This document shows positions 17,401 through 24,902 of a DNA stretch of 61,682 nucleotides, in pieces. The position numbers were made by a program, and so were the translations under genes. Within the stretch, counting starts at the first letter, position 1; every line of letters begins with the position of its first letter. The notes under the pieces are model-generated. The model made no database searches. It was not told where the DNA came from and was given only the letters and a program-made list of their open reading frames with translations. Origin of the DNA: Planctomycetota bacterium (GTDB lineage: Bacteria; Planctomycetota; SZUA-567; H5-PLA8). The stretch is from contig JACQFI010000104.1 in NCBI GenBank assembly GCA_016200135.1, forward strand, positions 1 to 61,682, given 5' to 3'.

Positions 17401-17515
17401 AGAACTTGGTGTCGACTGGGATCCCGATCCTGACCATGGCCTAACTCGAATGGGTGAAATCTTGGCAAAAGAGTGCCCTGATGAGGCAAAGAAGGCTGGG
17501 GTTACCACGAAGTGA
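11447..17515 (+). CDS. Rhs/YD-repeat protein with metallopeptidase-like C-terminal tip
   Basis: The protein is 2022 residues with a signal peptide (about 1-24, ending LSAWAED). The N-terminal region (30-170) is Cys-rich (CYSCKT, CTSCGG). YD repeats (for example YDSAGYILSKTFPDAT, YDARNRVLKITYNDAT) run from about 170 to 1680. The Rhs-associated core ends near residue 1780 (YDYALGRFLNRNPWGY). After the core the DNA becomes AT-rich and the sequence changes to a variable tip with LIHEGTHALQ (H1890, E1891, H1894). This HExxH zinc motif is followed by a possible third ligand in VEVQAYERE. This is the layout of a polymorphic toxin or surface protein whose tip is swapped. Ribosome site: AGAGGAGCGAGTC. 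Confidence 0.93.
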   Translation: MKRVNWSVLSVAASLGFALSAWAEDAQTYREQTAGNPMVTCSNPAGGSGWIPGYPPPVDKPTGPEPFGPYETGAPGTECYSCKTATMNGATVPNKLGSTFWGSTFCDSLSYNFVHMAQDYAETTPTSAAGCTSCGGSANLPASPHGFSLLRLQRSRDMTEYSSLGPGAFLNYDTKLYLYVQNGSNIIELLDPQAVNHSRFVDGPITHVFGISDPLDGTYVAYKNNSHQEIKLLDALGQLTTSQANAASAVLTGWSGQKLTFEIINVAGALAGRLVKIEDTTGYAFTIAYRYPAAPGNGDLQWQIYTVSSPRNEVATFSYLPAQVSGRWVVSQVDLPNNTSLAYSYADGFLAGVQYPDGTAATFARSFDSVSNCVQVAISDAGARPESRNETAFLTTNYTVCVDLPDDNFPQAANLVRLVLNGSGERLYQNVPRPDGVTMAYIFEGNNTLKRIYCGWEEHYATSFSWTQGAGGWAYDGIAASLEATFLNLEYSSANGYKKWYYAQPDAKTDETGRRRTYAYDSAGYILSKTFPDATTETWLYNNLHEITQYKDRLDRVTTYAYSPQGNLLSKTTGLVMVGGVPTATLETATWTWEYFPAGDPNQYLLSASVDALGNRTEYFWDSNHRLVKIKEPADNTGDPRAETLLAWDAAGRLVSVTDPELRVTTHEYDARNRVLKITYNDATFETLAYGSGADANLLVSQADRLGNTTTHAFDASGREVQRVTAANDPANAATFACTYRIGTSLHDTCTDRGNATTYTYDYRNRQKTRVVQPNRSLTGGAAKLLTTTTTYTNNLVSSVTDEYSRKTYFVYASADPYVIRTVRDTVPSGATGTIATLARDASLNAKYIVEDMTVDAEGQVLTRVDGRNIEHQMFYDSRGRTTATVESARQWDDGTAQFVVTGLGARTEFSYDAQGNRTQVKRPRSFQQQGDGSFVAGSEGDFITKYTYTGRNLAKSTTEAFGRSEAATESYTYYLDRRTKDRIDARGNTWTTLWSKCCGYHKVDASPAADVDDNSGTPTTRAAYVGNRDSRNLVVHQYTVPDWSLYPQDPTLPDSIYHDPTVTLNETTTRYDARMRPIASTQWFIDLGNVDKNDPPIAGDHGTNATDGLTTHWVYDENLTDGVGLDAAYATQLATLGTTYFGAGSVGSAVEVTNPAGEKSVAVFDGLGRTVLSIDGNLNTRRIVYDAVVGGTTGAQGNVVETTFYDGLSHTNKQRVDGAERTLSTVDGESRVSAYSFDANSNQVKGRDPNGVGMDCVFDARNRQTQCTDTLSVDGTGAATGDMTKYAFDNHNNLKTTTDAKTHITTCSYDGRDRKTACTNRVSGTTAWAYDANSNLLTLTDAQSSATTYVYDPRNLRVTNDVFAYDNASRLADATSGRYSNLVHRAYDAGGRMTSEALTIGSQTFTTTSAYDAANRRTSITYPNGKVVAQTFTNRDQLSNVKYDAVNVATLAYDLGMRKVTDTFGNGKVETRTYRGDNRASTIAIPTGITNFAYSWDVNKNKTEENDTALPTNVQDYTYDNEDRLTGFARNSGQTQAWTLSLVGDWSAFNDNGSSQTRTHNAVHELTDINSTSLTYDLKGNLTANSNGQSYTWDFENCMKTAVVGADTATYQYDAFRRRVKKSFQGNSTIFAYDGWRSIAEYDGGAAPSSASRVFVFSTYLDEPLMMLVGSTKYYFHSNDLYSTATLTNSAGTVVDRMKFDPYGKVTVLDASGTAKSDPNNSEYGNPYLFQGQRVDKETGLGQWKLRYYDYALGRFLNRNPWGYAHDFPNLYDFVDDQPTDWLEPMSKKTPSQWEKEIIDWIAKMKGEGKFTELQDMLDRKVWIIKANPNFIDANGATTPYSTETPPGAEGEGWNTTKKPDLALTIIAQVLNDPDVAKCPEVVFANLIHEGTHALQVTSLNYEKYYPYNKAGFKAWVEVQAYEREMLYFVSVSQSSDPCNKCKCKWLLKWYLDSKDYVDEFKAWMKKNPGKPTFLTIAPAHADQELGVDWDPDPDHGLTRMGEILAKECPDEAKKAGVTTK
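16544..16626 (+). repeat. 83-bp direct repeat in Rhs core, copy 1
   Basis: This segment is identical over 83 bases to 18094-18176. It encodes the core segment KFDPYGKVTVLDASGTAKSD and onwards to EYG. Perfect identity next to diverged flanks suggests recent duplication or gene conversion between the full-length gene and the displaced cassette. Confidence 0.95.
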
Positions 17516-17525
17516 GAGGAATTAG

Positions 17526-18002
17526 GTGACGAAAGTTAAGCGGAGTTTTCGATTCCAATTACAGTCACTCTTGATGTTTACATTCTGTTTGTCTGGAATT
17601 CTGTTCTTAAATATAAGGGGTGGGCAGAAATTTTCGATCTCGAATAATTCACATGGGATAATTGCACTCAAACGAGTATTTTGGTTTGGATGGCCATTTA
17701 TTTTCCATAAAGGCGAGATCATCCACTGGGTTGTCAGAAAGGAAAATGAGGCCAGCGGGACGCCAGCTTCGCCTGATATTTCAGACAATGAGTCTATTGA
17801 GTGGATTGAAATTGAGGGTAAGTATGAAAGTTTTGGCTCAGGCCATTTGACTGAGCATATTGGTTTTGCAGGACAGTTGGTGGTATTTGGATTGATATTG
17901 GATATCGCTGTGGCTCTACTGAGTAGTATTTTTTTTGCTGTAGTAATATCTGCACTGGTTCGATGGGTGCGTGGCACGAGTGGGAACTTTGATCGCGGCT
18001 AG
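17526..18002 (+). CDS. Small two-helix membrane protein, candidate Rhs-linked immunity protein
   Basis: The 158-residue protein starts at GTG with a GAGAGGAATTAG ribosome site, 10 bases after the Rhs stop. It has an N-terminal helix (about 8-28), a central soluble stretch containing FWFGWPFIF, and a C-terminal helix (about 115-148). The pattern FRFQLQSLL...GILFLN...GWPF matches the proteins at 19030-19362 and 43432-43689, a family I associate with planctomycetes. Immediate linkage to the toxin tip and matching AT-rich composition make immunity plausible. The third copy, away from any Rhs gene, weakens that reading. Confidence 0.6.
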   Translation: MTKVKRSFRFQLQSLLMFTFCLSGILFLNIRGGQKFSISNNSHGIIALKRVFWFGWPFIFHKGEIIHWVVRKENEASGTPASPDISDNESIEWIEIEGKYESFGSGHLTEHIGFAGQLVVFGLILDIAVALLSSIFFAVVISALVRWVRGTSGNFDRG

Positions 18003-18990
18003 GGTTCAGGAAGGCCGATATTACTACCACGCCAACGACCTCTACTCCGTCGCGGCGCTGACCAATGCGTCCGGCGTAGTCGTAGAAAGATACAAGTTCG
18101 ACCCCTACGGCAAGGTCACCGTGCTGGATGCGTCGGGGACGGCGAAGAGCGACCCGAACAATAGCGAGTATGGGAATCCGTTCACGTACACGGGACAGCG
18201 GCTGGATAAAGAGACGCGGCTGATGTATTACAAGAACCGGTACTATAGCACGGCGCTGGGAAGGTTCGTGAGCAGGGACCCGATTAAGTATAGGGGAAGC
18301 AAATGGAATCTTTACGAATACGTTAAGGGCAAAGCTGAAAGTTGGGTCGATCCAAAAGGATATGTACTAACCGTACCTTGGGATGACGAACATGGTTTTT
18401 TTAAGAATCTCTTAAACACATTATGCCCAGAAGGAAAGTGGGATATCGGATACTGGGACGATAAGGTTTACTCTACAATTCCAGACTTTTGCGAAGATCG
18501 CGAAGTATGGGTACCCATTAAGAGGGATGAATCAATTCCGGAGTGTTACCGAGGTCCGGAATGGTATGCCTCAGGGTATTTGAGTTTCATTCCTCGTGGT
18601 TGCAAAAATACAAAACATCCCTTCTCGTGTTGTTGTATCTGTGATGCCATCAACCGCTGGACGAATTTTGAACTTCATAAGCGAAAAGAGGAAGGAGGTC
18701 TAACCGACGATTTTGGTTCTATACCTGGTGTAATTGACGTTCAAATTAACGTTGGGCCAGGAAGAAAAGGAGGATATCCGGGTTTTGGAGATCCAACAAT
18801 GCCCGCAGGAAGGGTTCAATCCCAATCGGCCATCATTCTTGGGCATGAGTTGTGTGGTCATGGCTTGCTGGGTGTCGGGCACCCTCCCGAAGGCGATCCC
18901 AAGCGCTATTCGGTAACTGATCCCAGTGTCGAAGCAGAGAATAAGGTCCGTGCTGAACACGGTTGGGGAACTAGAACAGGAGAAAAATGA
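17971..18990 (+). CDS. Displaced Rhs C-terminal cassette with a second metallopeptidase-like tip
   Basis: The 339-residue frame starts inside the end of the previous gene and has no signal peptide. Homology to the full-length Rhs begins near residue 17 (YYYHANDLYSVAAL) and covers the end of the core (YYSTALGRFVSRDP, about 91-104). The tip (about 125-339) differs completely from the one at 17515. It is Cys-rich (FSCCCICD) and contains GHELCGHGLLG (H292, E293, H297) followed by DPSVEAENKVRAEHG. I associate this HELxGH plus EN-R pattern with Rhs-tip metallopeptidases. Without the body it is probably silent until recombined into the full-length gene. The start codon is uncertain. Confidence 0.75.
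   Translation: MARVGTLIAARVQEGRYYYHANDLYSVAALTNASGVVVERYKFDPYGKVTVLDASGTAKSDPNNSEYGNPFTYTGQRLDKETRLMYYKNRYYSTALGRFVSRDPIKYRGSKWNLYEYVKGKAESWVDPKGYVLTVPWDDEHGFFKNLLNTLCPEGKWDIGYWDDKVYSTIPDFCEDREVWVPIKRDESIPECYRGPEWYASGYLSFIPRGCKNTKHPFSCCCICDAINRWTNFELHKRKEEGGLTDDFGSIPGVIDVQINVGPGRKGGYPGFGDPTMPAGRVQSQSAIILGHELCGHGLLGVGHPPEGDPKRYSVTDPSVEAENKVRAEHGWGTRTGEK
18094..18176 (+). repeat. 83-bp direct repeat in Rhs core, copy 2
   Basis: Identical over 83 bases to 16544-16626, offset by 1550 bases in the same orientation. It would allow deletion of the intervening tip and immunity gene and replacement by the downstream tip. Confidence 0.95.
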
Positions 18991-19029
18991 TGTAGTATCG
19001 CATTTGGAATAAAAAACTTGGTGAGGCCA

Positions 19030-19362
19030 TCAAGGACCTAAGATTTGGCCGTATTTCTTGTAAATCCATTCTGAAAGGATGACGAATGATGCCAAGATTA
19101 GAAGACAGATAAGCAGGTCAATCAATAGAGCAAGAAATGTAAAATGACTTGTCCGTCTTGGACTATCTTTTGTTTCCGAATATGTCCAAAAAATTGGGAA
19201 TGGCCAACCGTAACTAACGACTTCATATGCGCCCACATCAGAGAGACAGCCAGAAAATTGCCTATCCGTTCGGGGAATGAAATTGATAAATAACAAAATG
19301 CCGATCAAGAGCGACAACAATATCATGGTCAAAAGGTGTACTTGGAAGCGGAAAATTTTCAT
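19030..19362 (-). CDS. Small two-helix membrane protein
   Basis: This 110-residue protein has an N-terminal helix (about 10-29, LLTMILLSLLIGILLFINF), the block YGWPFPIFW near residue 51, and a C-terminal helix (about 76-97) ending SEWIYKKYG. The layout matches the proteins at 17526-18002 and 43432-43689. An in-frame extension upstream runs antisense through the tRNA scar and is rejected. It is convergent with the displaced Rhs cassette, 39 bases away. No ribosome site is seen; a TATAAT six bases before the ATG suggests a leaderless transcript. Function unknown; immunity to the second tip is possible. Confidence 0.65.
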   Translation of the reverse strand: MKIFRFQVHLLTMILLSLLIGILLFINFIPRTDRQFSGCLSDVGAYEVVSYGWPFPIFWTYSETKDSPRRTSHFTFLALLIDLLICLLILASFVILSEWIYKKYGQILGP

Positions 19363-19368
19363 ATAGCT

Positions 19369-19374
19369 ATTATA
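19369..19374 (-). promoter_or_regulatory. Consensus -10 box giving a leaderless transcript
   Basis: On the minus strand TATAAT lies six bases before the ATG at 19362, so transcription would begin at or beside the start codon. No good -35 was found. Confidence 0.35.
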
Positions 19375-19714
19375 GTAGGCAGTTCTTTCTTGCCTTAGTA
19401 AAAAATAACCTATGCCAGTGTTGCGGCCCTGCCGCCTGTTAAGGCGATCCATGCCTCGGAGGCGCGAAAGAATTGCAACGGCTGAAACAGATGCGCCTGC
19501 ACTTCCTGCGCGCTGGCGCTTCGGATTTTCTCCCCCTCCTCCCGCTCTCGCCCCGAACCCATGGATTGCGGGTCGATGACGGGTTTGGACGTTGATGGAC
19601 AAGCTGGAGAAGCATTCGCGGGGAAGGCCGCCCGCGACGCCCAGCAGAACGCCCAGACAACAACCTTGAAACTTGCAACCGAAGCCCTGATTGCTCCTTG
19701 CACGATTTCCCACG

Positions 19715-19763
19715 CAGATTTCTAATCCGCAGGTTGCAGGTTCGAGTCCTGCCGGGAACGCCA
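19715..19763 (+). pseudogene. 3' half of tRNA-Arg(TCT), attachment-site scar
   Basis: The anticodon loop reads TTTCTAA (anticodon TCT). It is followed by the 3' anticodon stem, variable loop AGGTT, a perfect T-arm (GCAGG, TTCGAGT, CCTGC), the acceptor strand CGGGAAC, discriminator G and encoded CCA. No D-arm or GTTCCCG acceptor partner lies upstream, and the anticodon stem already has a mismatch. Only the 3' half is present, as left by integration at a tRNA gene. The rest of 19364-19944 holds no gene I can support. Confidence 0.7.
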
Positions 19764-19944
19764 ATAATGCGGCGCAGCCAGACATCCAGGGCTTTTCAGA
19801 TTTCTCAGGTGAAGCTATGCCGGTTGCGGCGGACGGTGCTTGATGCTTTCGCAGCGCTGAAAAAGCGTTAGGATTCTCCCGCTACCTATTCCCACAGTTG
19901 GCTCCGAGGCGCGCAAAATAGGCGCGCCGCCGAAGGAGGCTTGC

Positions 19945-22413
19945 ATGAGATCTCTTACGCTTTGCGTCCTGACCGCCGCGGTGCTCGCCGCCGGAAGTCT
20001 GCGCGCTTGGGAGCTCGACTGCTACCCCGAGTCCATCCGCACGGACGCCCAAGGCAAGGCCCTGGACGTGGACCGGCCCGACCGGCGCACGGCCGCGTTC
20101 TTCGCTTTCGACCGCGACAAGCACGCGCTGCAGCTCCGCTGCGGGCGCGGGGGCTACGCGTCCTTCCAACTGGTCGTCTCCGATCCCAAGGGCGGCGAAT
20201 TCAAGGTGGATTGCGCTTCGCCCGAGGGCGTGCAGGTGGACCTCTTTCGCGAATTCTACAGCCTGAACTCGAAGGACCAACGCTGGTATCCGGACGCGCT
20301 GGCGCCCATGCAGCCCGGTGCGACCCTTACGCTGCCCGCGCAAGACAACGGCATCCGCGGCCAGACGGCTCAGGCATTCTGGGTGGACGTGTGGGTCCCG
20401 ACGGCCCGGCGCGAGAACGGCCGCTTTACCTTGTACGTCTGGAGCGGGCACGTCCGGCAGCCCATCGACGTGGACGTAGTGATCGAAGACATCGTCTATC
20501 CGGAAGAGGACGCCATCACGGCCGACCACAACTGCTACGGGATCGGGTTCGTAGGCTCCGCGCATCCGGCGGTCGTGAAGAAGGTCCAGGGCAATTTCGG
20601 GCTCAGCGATCCGTGCTTCCATCTGATCCAGTCGTACCACCGCATTTTTTACGAGCACCGCGGCTCCTTTCATCAGTTGGGCTACAACCATTCCGGTGGC
20701 GTGCACCCGGCCTTCGCGCCGGAGCTTGAAGGTGACGGCGCGGCCCGGCGCGTCCGGAACTGGGACGCGTTTGACCGGCACTACGGCCCGCTTCTCGACG
20801 GTAGCGCCTTTTCCGGAACCCGGCGCGGTCCGCACCCGATTGAAGGGATGTATCTGCCCATCAATCCCGAATGGCCCGCGCGATATTTCCAGTGGGGGTC
20901 GCCGGCGTACGAGGCCGAATTCGTGAACGTGATGGCGGAGATGGAGCAGCATTTCCGCGAGAAGGGCTGGACGCGCACGGGCCTCGAGCTCTTCTTCAAC
21001 CACAAGAAACGCTACAAGGGCTTCGGCTGGGACGGCGACGAGACGCGCTTCCCGCAGGACGACGCGTACTTCAAGCAGTACGGCGCGTGGCTGCAGAAGG
21101 CGCTTCCCGCGGATTCGCCGGTAAAGTTCCGCTTCCGGCAGGATGCGTCGTGGCGGATGCGCGGGCAGGCGGACACGCTCGCCGGAGTCGTCAATCACTG
21201 GGTCTTCGCGGGGTTCGTCTCGATCTATCCGGAACTGCCGAAGCTGGTCAAGCGCCGCGGAGACCTGGCCTGGACCTACGGCGGCACCAACAGCGTATAT
21301 GGCCCCGTGGCCGAGATCGCCGAGCTCCCGTACCGCACCTGGCTAATGGGCCTGGACGGATACACGCGCTGGCTAAGCGTTGACGGTCTGCCGCGCGTGC
21401 CGTTGAAGGACTACGGCGCCGATACGTGCGAGGTGTATTCGGGCGAACAGTTCGGCATCGACGGCCCAATTCCCAGCATCCGGCTGAAACTCGAGCGCAA
21501 CATCCTTCAAGACATCGCGCTGCTGAAGGCCGCCGAACGCAAAGCCAAGGATGAGACCGAGCGCGGCGAAGAGTTCCGCGACCGCGCCGCGGAGATCTTC
21601 GGGCTGCGCTTGGCGGACCTCTGGAAGCCCGACTCGCCGCTCAAGCGCCAGCAGCCGTGGGAGTGGTCGAACGCGAGCTTTGCCGGAAACACGGGGGCGG
21701 GACTCTTCGACCGGACCACGCCCGACGGCGATCTGATCGATCGAGTGCGCCACTTCGCTTTCGATGCGTACGCATCCATGCATGTGTCGGTAAAGGGCGT
21801 GGTGGCATTTAAGTCCAAGGCCGCCGCCGATCCCATGGAAGGCTATAAGCCGCCGGCGCCGCCCAAAGAGACGCTGCCCGAGCCGCCCAAGCCCGAGCAG
21901 GCGGCCTTTTTGAACGAACTGAAGCGCATCGGCGAACTCTGCGTGAAGGAAGTCGACGCGGCCGAATGCCAGAAGATCGTGCCGGCGAAGGTGGTTCCGC
22001 TGCTCTTCCGCAAGGACCCGCGCGATCCGTGGGCGGATTCCGACAACTATGACGTGAACGCGGAAGCTTTCGACCACGTGAAGCGGCAACTGGCTAAGAT
22101 CGCCCACGACCAGGCGAACTACCCGCTCGACTGCAACCTGTGGCTGGTGCTGACGCGTGAACCGCTTCTCGTCCACGCCTGCATCCGCCAGGTGTACGGC
22201 CGCTCCCTGTTCTACAAGTGGGGCGACCTGCACGGCCGGCCGGAGGACGAGCAGCGCACGCTGCTGGAGACCGGCGCTGCGGCGGTGGCCGCGCGCTCCG
22301 GCGACGGTCCCAGCGCCGCGCTCACGCCGCTAAAAGTGGACGGGAAAGTGATCGGCTGGATCGAAGTCTGCGCGCGCTACGACGACTTCGCCCGGGCGCC
22401 GCTCAAGAAATAA
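19945..22413 (+). CDS. Secreted DUF4091/GH123-like glycoside hydrolase family protein
   Basis: The 822-residue protein has a signal peptide (about 1-21, LTAAVLAAGSLRAWE). An N-terminal beta-sandwich (25-190) precedes a TIM-barrel-like region (about 200-480) rich in Trp and Tyr. The block EQFGIDGPIPSIRLKLERNI (about 495-515) followed by LQDIALLKAAERK is the typical ending of DUF4091 proteins. A long C-terminal extension (about 560-822) includes a Pro-rich link (KPPAPPKETLPEPPKPEQ). The substrate is unknown; the family suggests exported glycan cleavage. A GAAGGAGG ribosome site precedes the ATG. It is the first intact gene after the tRNA scar. Confidence 0.7.
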   Translation: MRSLTLCVLTAAVLAAGSLRAWELDCYPESIRTDAQGKALDVDRPDRRTAAFFAFDRDKHALQLRCGRGGYASFQLVVSDPKGGEFKVDCASPEGVQVDLFREFYSLNSKDQRWYPDALAPMQPGATLTLPAQDNGIRGQTAQAFWVDVWVPTARRENGRFTLYVWSGHVRQPIDVDVVIEDIVYPEEDAITADHNCYGIGFVGSAHPAVVKKVQGNFGLSDPCFHLIQSYHRIFYEHRGSFHQLGYNHSGGVHPAFAPELEGDGAARRVRNWDAFDRHYGPLLDGSAFSGTRRGPHPIEGMYLPINPEWPARYFQWGSPAYEAEFVNVMAEMEQHFREKGWTRTGLELFFNHKKRYKGFGWDGDETRFPQDDAYFKQYGAWLQKALPADSPVKFRFRQDASWRMRGQADTLAGVVNHWVFAGFVSIYPELPKLVKRRGDLAWTYGGTNSVYGPVAEIAELPYRTWLMGLDGYTRWLSVDGLPRVPLKDYGADTCEVYSGEQFGIDGPIPSIRLKLERNILQDIALLKAAERKAKDETERGEEFRDRAAEIFGLRLADLWKPDSPLKRQQPWEWSNASFAGNTGAGLFDRTTPDGDLIDRVRHFAFDAYASMHVSVKGVVAFKSKAAADPMEGYKPPAPPKETLPEPPKPEQAAFLNELKRIGELCVKEVDAAECQKIVPAKVVPLLFRKDPRDPWADSDNYDVNAEAFDHVKRQLAKIAHDQANYPLDCNLWLVLTREPLLVHACIRQVYGRSLFYKWGDLHGRPEDEQRTLLETGAAAVAARSGDGPSAALTPLKVDGKVIGWIEVCARYDDFARAPLKK

Positions 22414-22578
22414 AATCGCGCGGTGCGGAAAAGGATTCAATATTCGTGGCTCCGCCGTCTCGGCGAAGTTCACTGCGGCGCGCCGAAAACGCTTTGCTTT
22501 GCGCGAGTCCTTCGAGCAGAGTACGCCCCGCTCGTTCCACCGCCTGCGGCATCGATTCCTGCATAGGGAGGAATTCCC

Positions 22579-22857
22579 GTGTCCGAGAACGACCCTCAAG
22601 CGCCCGCCGAACCTGAATCGGAAGCGATGTCCGCCCGTAACGCCCGCTACGGAACCATGCTCTTCGTCGTGTACTGCGTGCTTTACGGCAGCTTTATGGC
22701 GCTCAATGTGTACGACCCTAAAATCATGGCGCGGACGCCGCTGGCAGGCGTGAACCTGGCCATCCTGTATGGCTTTGGTTTGATTGTCGCCGCGCTCGCC
22801 CTCGCGGGCCTTTACATGTGGCTTGTGCGCTCCAAGGCGGGGGAGGGCGGGCGATGA
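22579..22857 (+). CDS. DUF485 membrane protein, partner of the symporter
   Basis: The 92-residue protein starts at GTG after GGGAGGAATTCCC. Two hydrophobic helices (about 26-46 and 59-84) flank NVYDPKIMARTPLAG. This is the YjcH/DUF485 pattern usually encoded just before ActP-type symporters. Its stop overlaps the symporter start as ATGA, giving translational coupling. It probably aids assembly or activity of the transporter. Confidence 0.88.
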   Translation: MSENDPQAPAEPESEAMSARNARYGTMLFVVYCVLYGSFMALNVYDPKIMARTPLAGVNLAILYGFGLIVAALALAGLYMWLVRSKAGEGGR

Positions 22858-24902
22858 TCTACGAGCGCTCGCTCACCGCCGTCATTATCTTTGGTGTATT
22901 CGTTCTTTCGGTGTTGGGGCTGAGTTTCTACCTCGGTTCAAAAGCTAAATCCGCCAAGGGATATTTCGCGGCGCATGGCCAGGTGCACTGGTTCGTGAAC
23001 GGCATCGCCTTCGCAGGCGACTACCTCTCGGCGGCATCGTTCCTCGGCATCTGTGGGATGATCGCCTTCTACGGCTACGACGGCTTTCTATATTCAATCG
23101 GTTATCTCGCGGGTTGGATCGTGGCGCTCTTCGTCGTCGCCGAACCGCTCAAGCGCCTGGGCAAGTTCACCTTCGCCGACGCGCTGGACAGCCGCTTCAA
23201 TTCGCGCGGCATCAAGCTGGCTGCCGGAATCAGCGCACTGGTGGTCAGCCTCTTCTATCTGATCCCGCAGATGGTCGGCGCGGGGGCGCTGGTCAAGCCG
23301 CTGCTCGGCTTTCCGCACCACGTCGGCGTGCTTGCGGTGGGCATCGCGGTCACCTTCATCGTCGTGACGGCGGGCATGGTCTCCACGACCTGGGTGCAGT
23401 TCATCAAGGGCTCGATGCTGGTCTTCTTCTGCACGCTCATGGTCATCATGATCCTTGGGCGCGGGCTGAAGACCGACCCGGGCTCGGAAGACGCGCCGTA
23501 TCACCGTTTCGCCATCATTCCGGCCGCTCAGGTGCTGGACGCGCCCGGCGCCGAGGTCGTTCACCCCAGCGGAGGCTGGGCGGAGAAAGTGAAGGATCCC
23601 AAGACCGGTGAAGAGCGCGAGCGGCCGTACATCCGGATGAAAGACAAGAGCACGGGCCGCATCGCCGTCTGGCGGATGGCCGGAGTGGACGAGCACGGCG
23701 TCCCCATGCTCGCCGAGACGCAGACCGTGGCGACGATGGCCACGGATGAGGGCGAGAAGAAGTTCGTGAACGGGATCGAACAGCCCAAGGATCCCAAGAA
23801 AGGCGACCCCGATCTCTATCCCGTGGGACATATCCGCTCGCTGCCGAACGGCGCGACGGAGACCGGCCCGCTGGGCCCGGCCGAATTTTTCGCGGCGCTG
23901 CAGGGAAGCGTGATCGTGCTCTGGGGCAACGAGAAGATCGTCGACAAAGATGCGAGCGGCAAGACGATCGCGCAGACGACGGTCTATTTCCAGAAACCGA
24001 CCAAAGGCAGCGAGATCCTGACGCCCGGAGGCAGCCCGACCTTTGCGGGCCTGCGCGGCGACAACTGGACGGCCAAAATCGATTTTCTCTCGCTCATGCT
24101 GGCGCTCTTTTGCGGCACGGCCTCGCTGCCGCACATTCTGATCCGCTACTACACGGTCAAGGACCAGGCGAGCGCCCGCAAGAGCACGGTCGTGGGCATC
24201 GCGGCCATCGGATTCTTCTATATCCTGACGCTCTTCCTGGGCCTGGGCGCGATGACGCGCGGGACGCTGGACGTTACCGACACCAACATGGCCGCGCCGC
24301 TGCTGGCGAAGAGCTTCGGCGAACTGCTCTTCGCGGTGATCTCGGCGATCGCGTTCACGACCGTGCTGGGTACCGTGAGCGGGCTGATCATGGCGGCGAG
24401 CGGCGCCGTGGCGCACGACATCATGGGCAACTACTTGAAGATCGAGATGAACGATCACGAGAAAGTGCGCGCGGGAAAGATCGTCGCCGTGGCCGTGGGC
24501 ATCGTCGCCATGGTGCTCGGGATTCTCTTCGCGGATATGAACGTCTCGTTCCTCGTCGGATGGGCGTTCAATATCGCCGCTTCGGCCAACCTGCCGGCGC
24601 TCACGATGCTGCTCTTCTGGAAGGGCACCACCAAACAGGGCATCACGATCTCGATCTTTTTAGGCATGCTCTCGTCGCTGGTGTGGGTCCTGCTGAGCAA
24701 GGAGGCTTTTCAATACGTGTATCAATTCTCGGGACCGGAAGCCGCGGCGCGGGCGCTCGTGCCCTTCAGCCAGCCGGGCATCGTGACGATCCCGCTGGGG
24801 TTCGCGGTCTTGATCGTGGTATCGCTGCTGACACAAAGGACGGGCACCGCCGCGGCCGCGAAGTTGCGCCAAGCTAGTGGAAATGCATCGTCCGGCGTGT
24901 GA
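22854..24902 (+). CDS. Sodium:solute symporter, ActP-like (acetate/monocarboxylate)
   Basis: The 682-residue membrane protein of the SSS family begins MIYERSLTAVIIFGVF. Conserved early-helix features are SFYLGSKAKSAKGYFAAHGQ and GIAFAGDYLSAASFLGICGM, typical of ActP. About a dozen helices are visible. A large soluble insert (about residues 200-405) sits between helices in the middle and is longer than in E. coli ActP. The ATG at 22854 overlaps the DUF485 stop, so the longer upstream frame is rejected. The substrate is inferred as a short monocarboxylate. The stop codon directly abuts the stop of the convergent response regulator. Confidence 0.85.
   Translation: MIYERSLTAVIIFGVFVLSVLGLSFYLGSKAKSAKGYFAAHGQVHWFVNGIAFAGDYLSAASFLGICGMIAFYGYDGFLYSIGYLAGWIVALFVVAEPLKRLGKFTFADALDSRFNSRGIKLAAGISALVVSLFYLIPQMVGAGALVKPLLGFPHHVGVLAVGIAVTFIVVTAGMVSTTWVQFIKGSMLVFFCTLMVIMILGRGLKTDPGSEDAPYHRFAIIPAAQVLDAPGAEVVHPSGGWAEKVKDPKTGEERERPYIRMKDKSTGRIAVWRMAGVDEHGVPMLAETQTVATMATDEGEKKFVNGIEQPKDPKKGDPDLYPVGHIRSLPNGATETGPLGPAEFFAALQGSVIVLWGNEKIVDKDASGKTIAQTTVYFQKPTKGSEILTPGGSPTFAGLRGDNWTAKIDFLSLMLALFCGTASLPHILIRYYTVKDQASARKSTVVGIAAIGFFYILTLFLGLGAMTRGTLDVTDTNMAAPLLAKSFGELLFAVISAIAFTTVLGTVSGLIMAASGAVAHDIMGNYLKIEMNDHEKVRAGKIVAVAVGIVAMVLGILFADMNVSFLVGWAFNIAASANLPALTMLLFWKGTTKQGITISIFLGMLSSLVWVLLSKEAFQYVYQFSGPEAAARALVPFSQPGIVTIPLGFAVLIVVSLLTQRTGTAAAAKLRQASGNASSGV

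Noticed and set aside
17571..17900. Second CRISPR or tandem array in the AT-rich Rhs segment
   Set aside because: No regularly spaced repeat is present; the only exact repeat is the 83-bp core duplication.
19363..19785. N-terminal extension of the small membrane protein (FPAGLEPATCGLEI)
   Set aside because: This is the well-known antisense translation of a tRNA 3' end, not protein.
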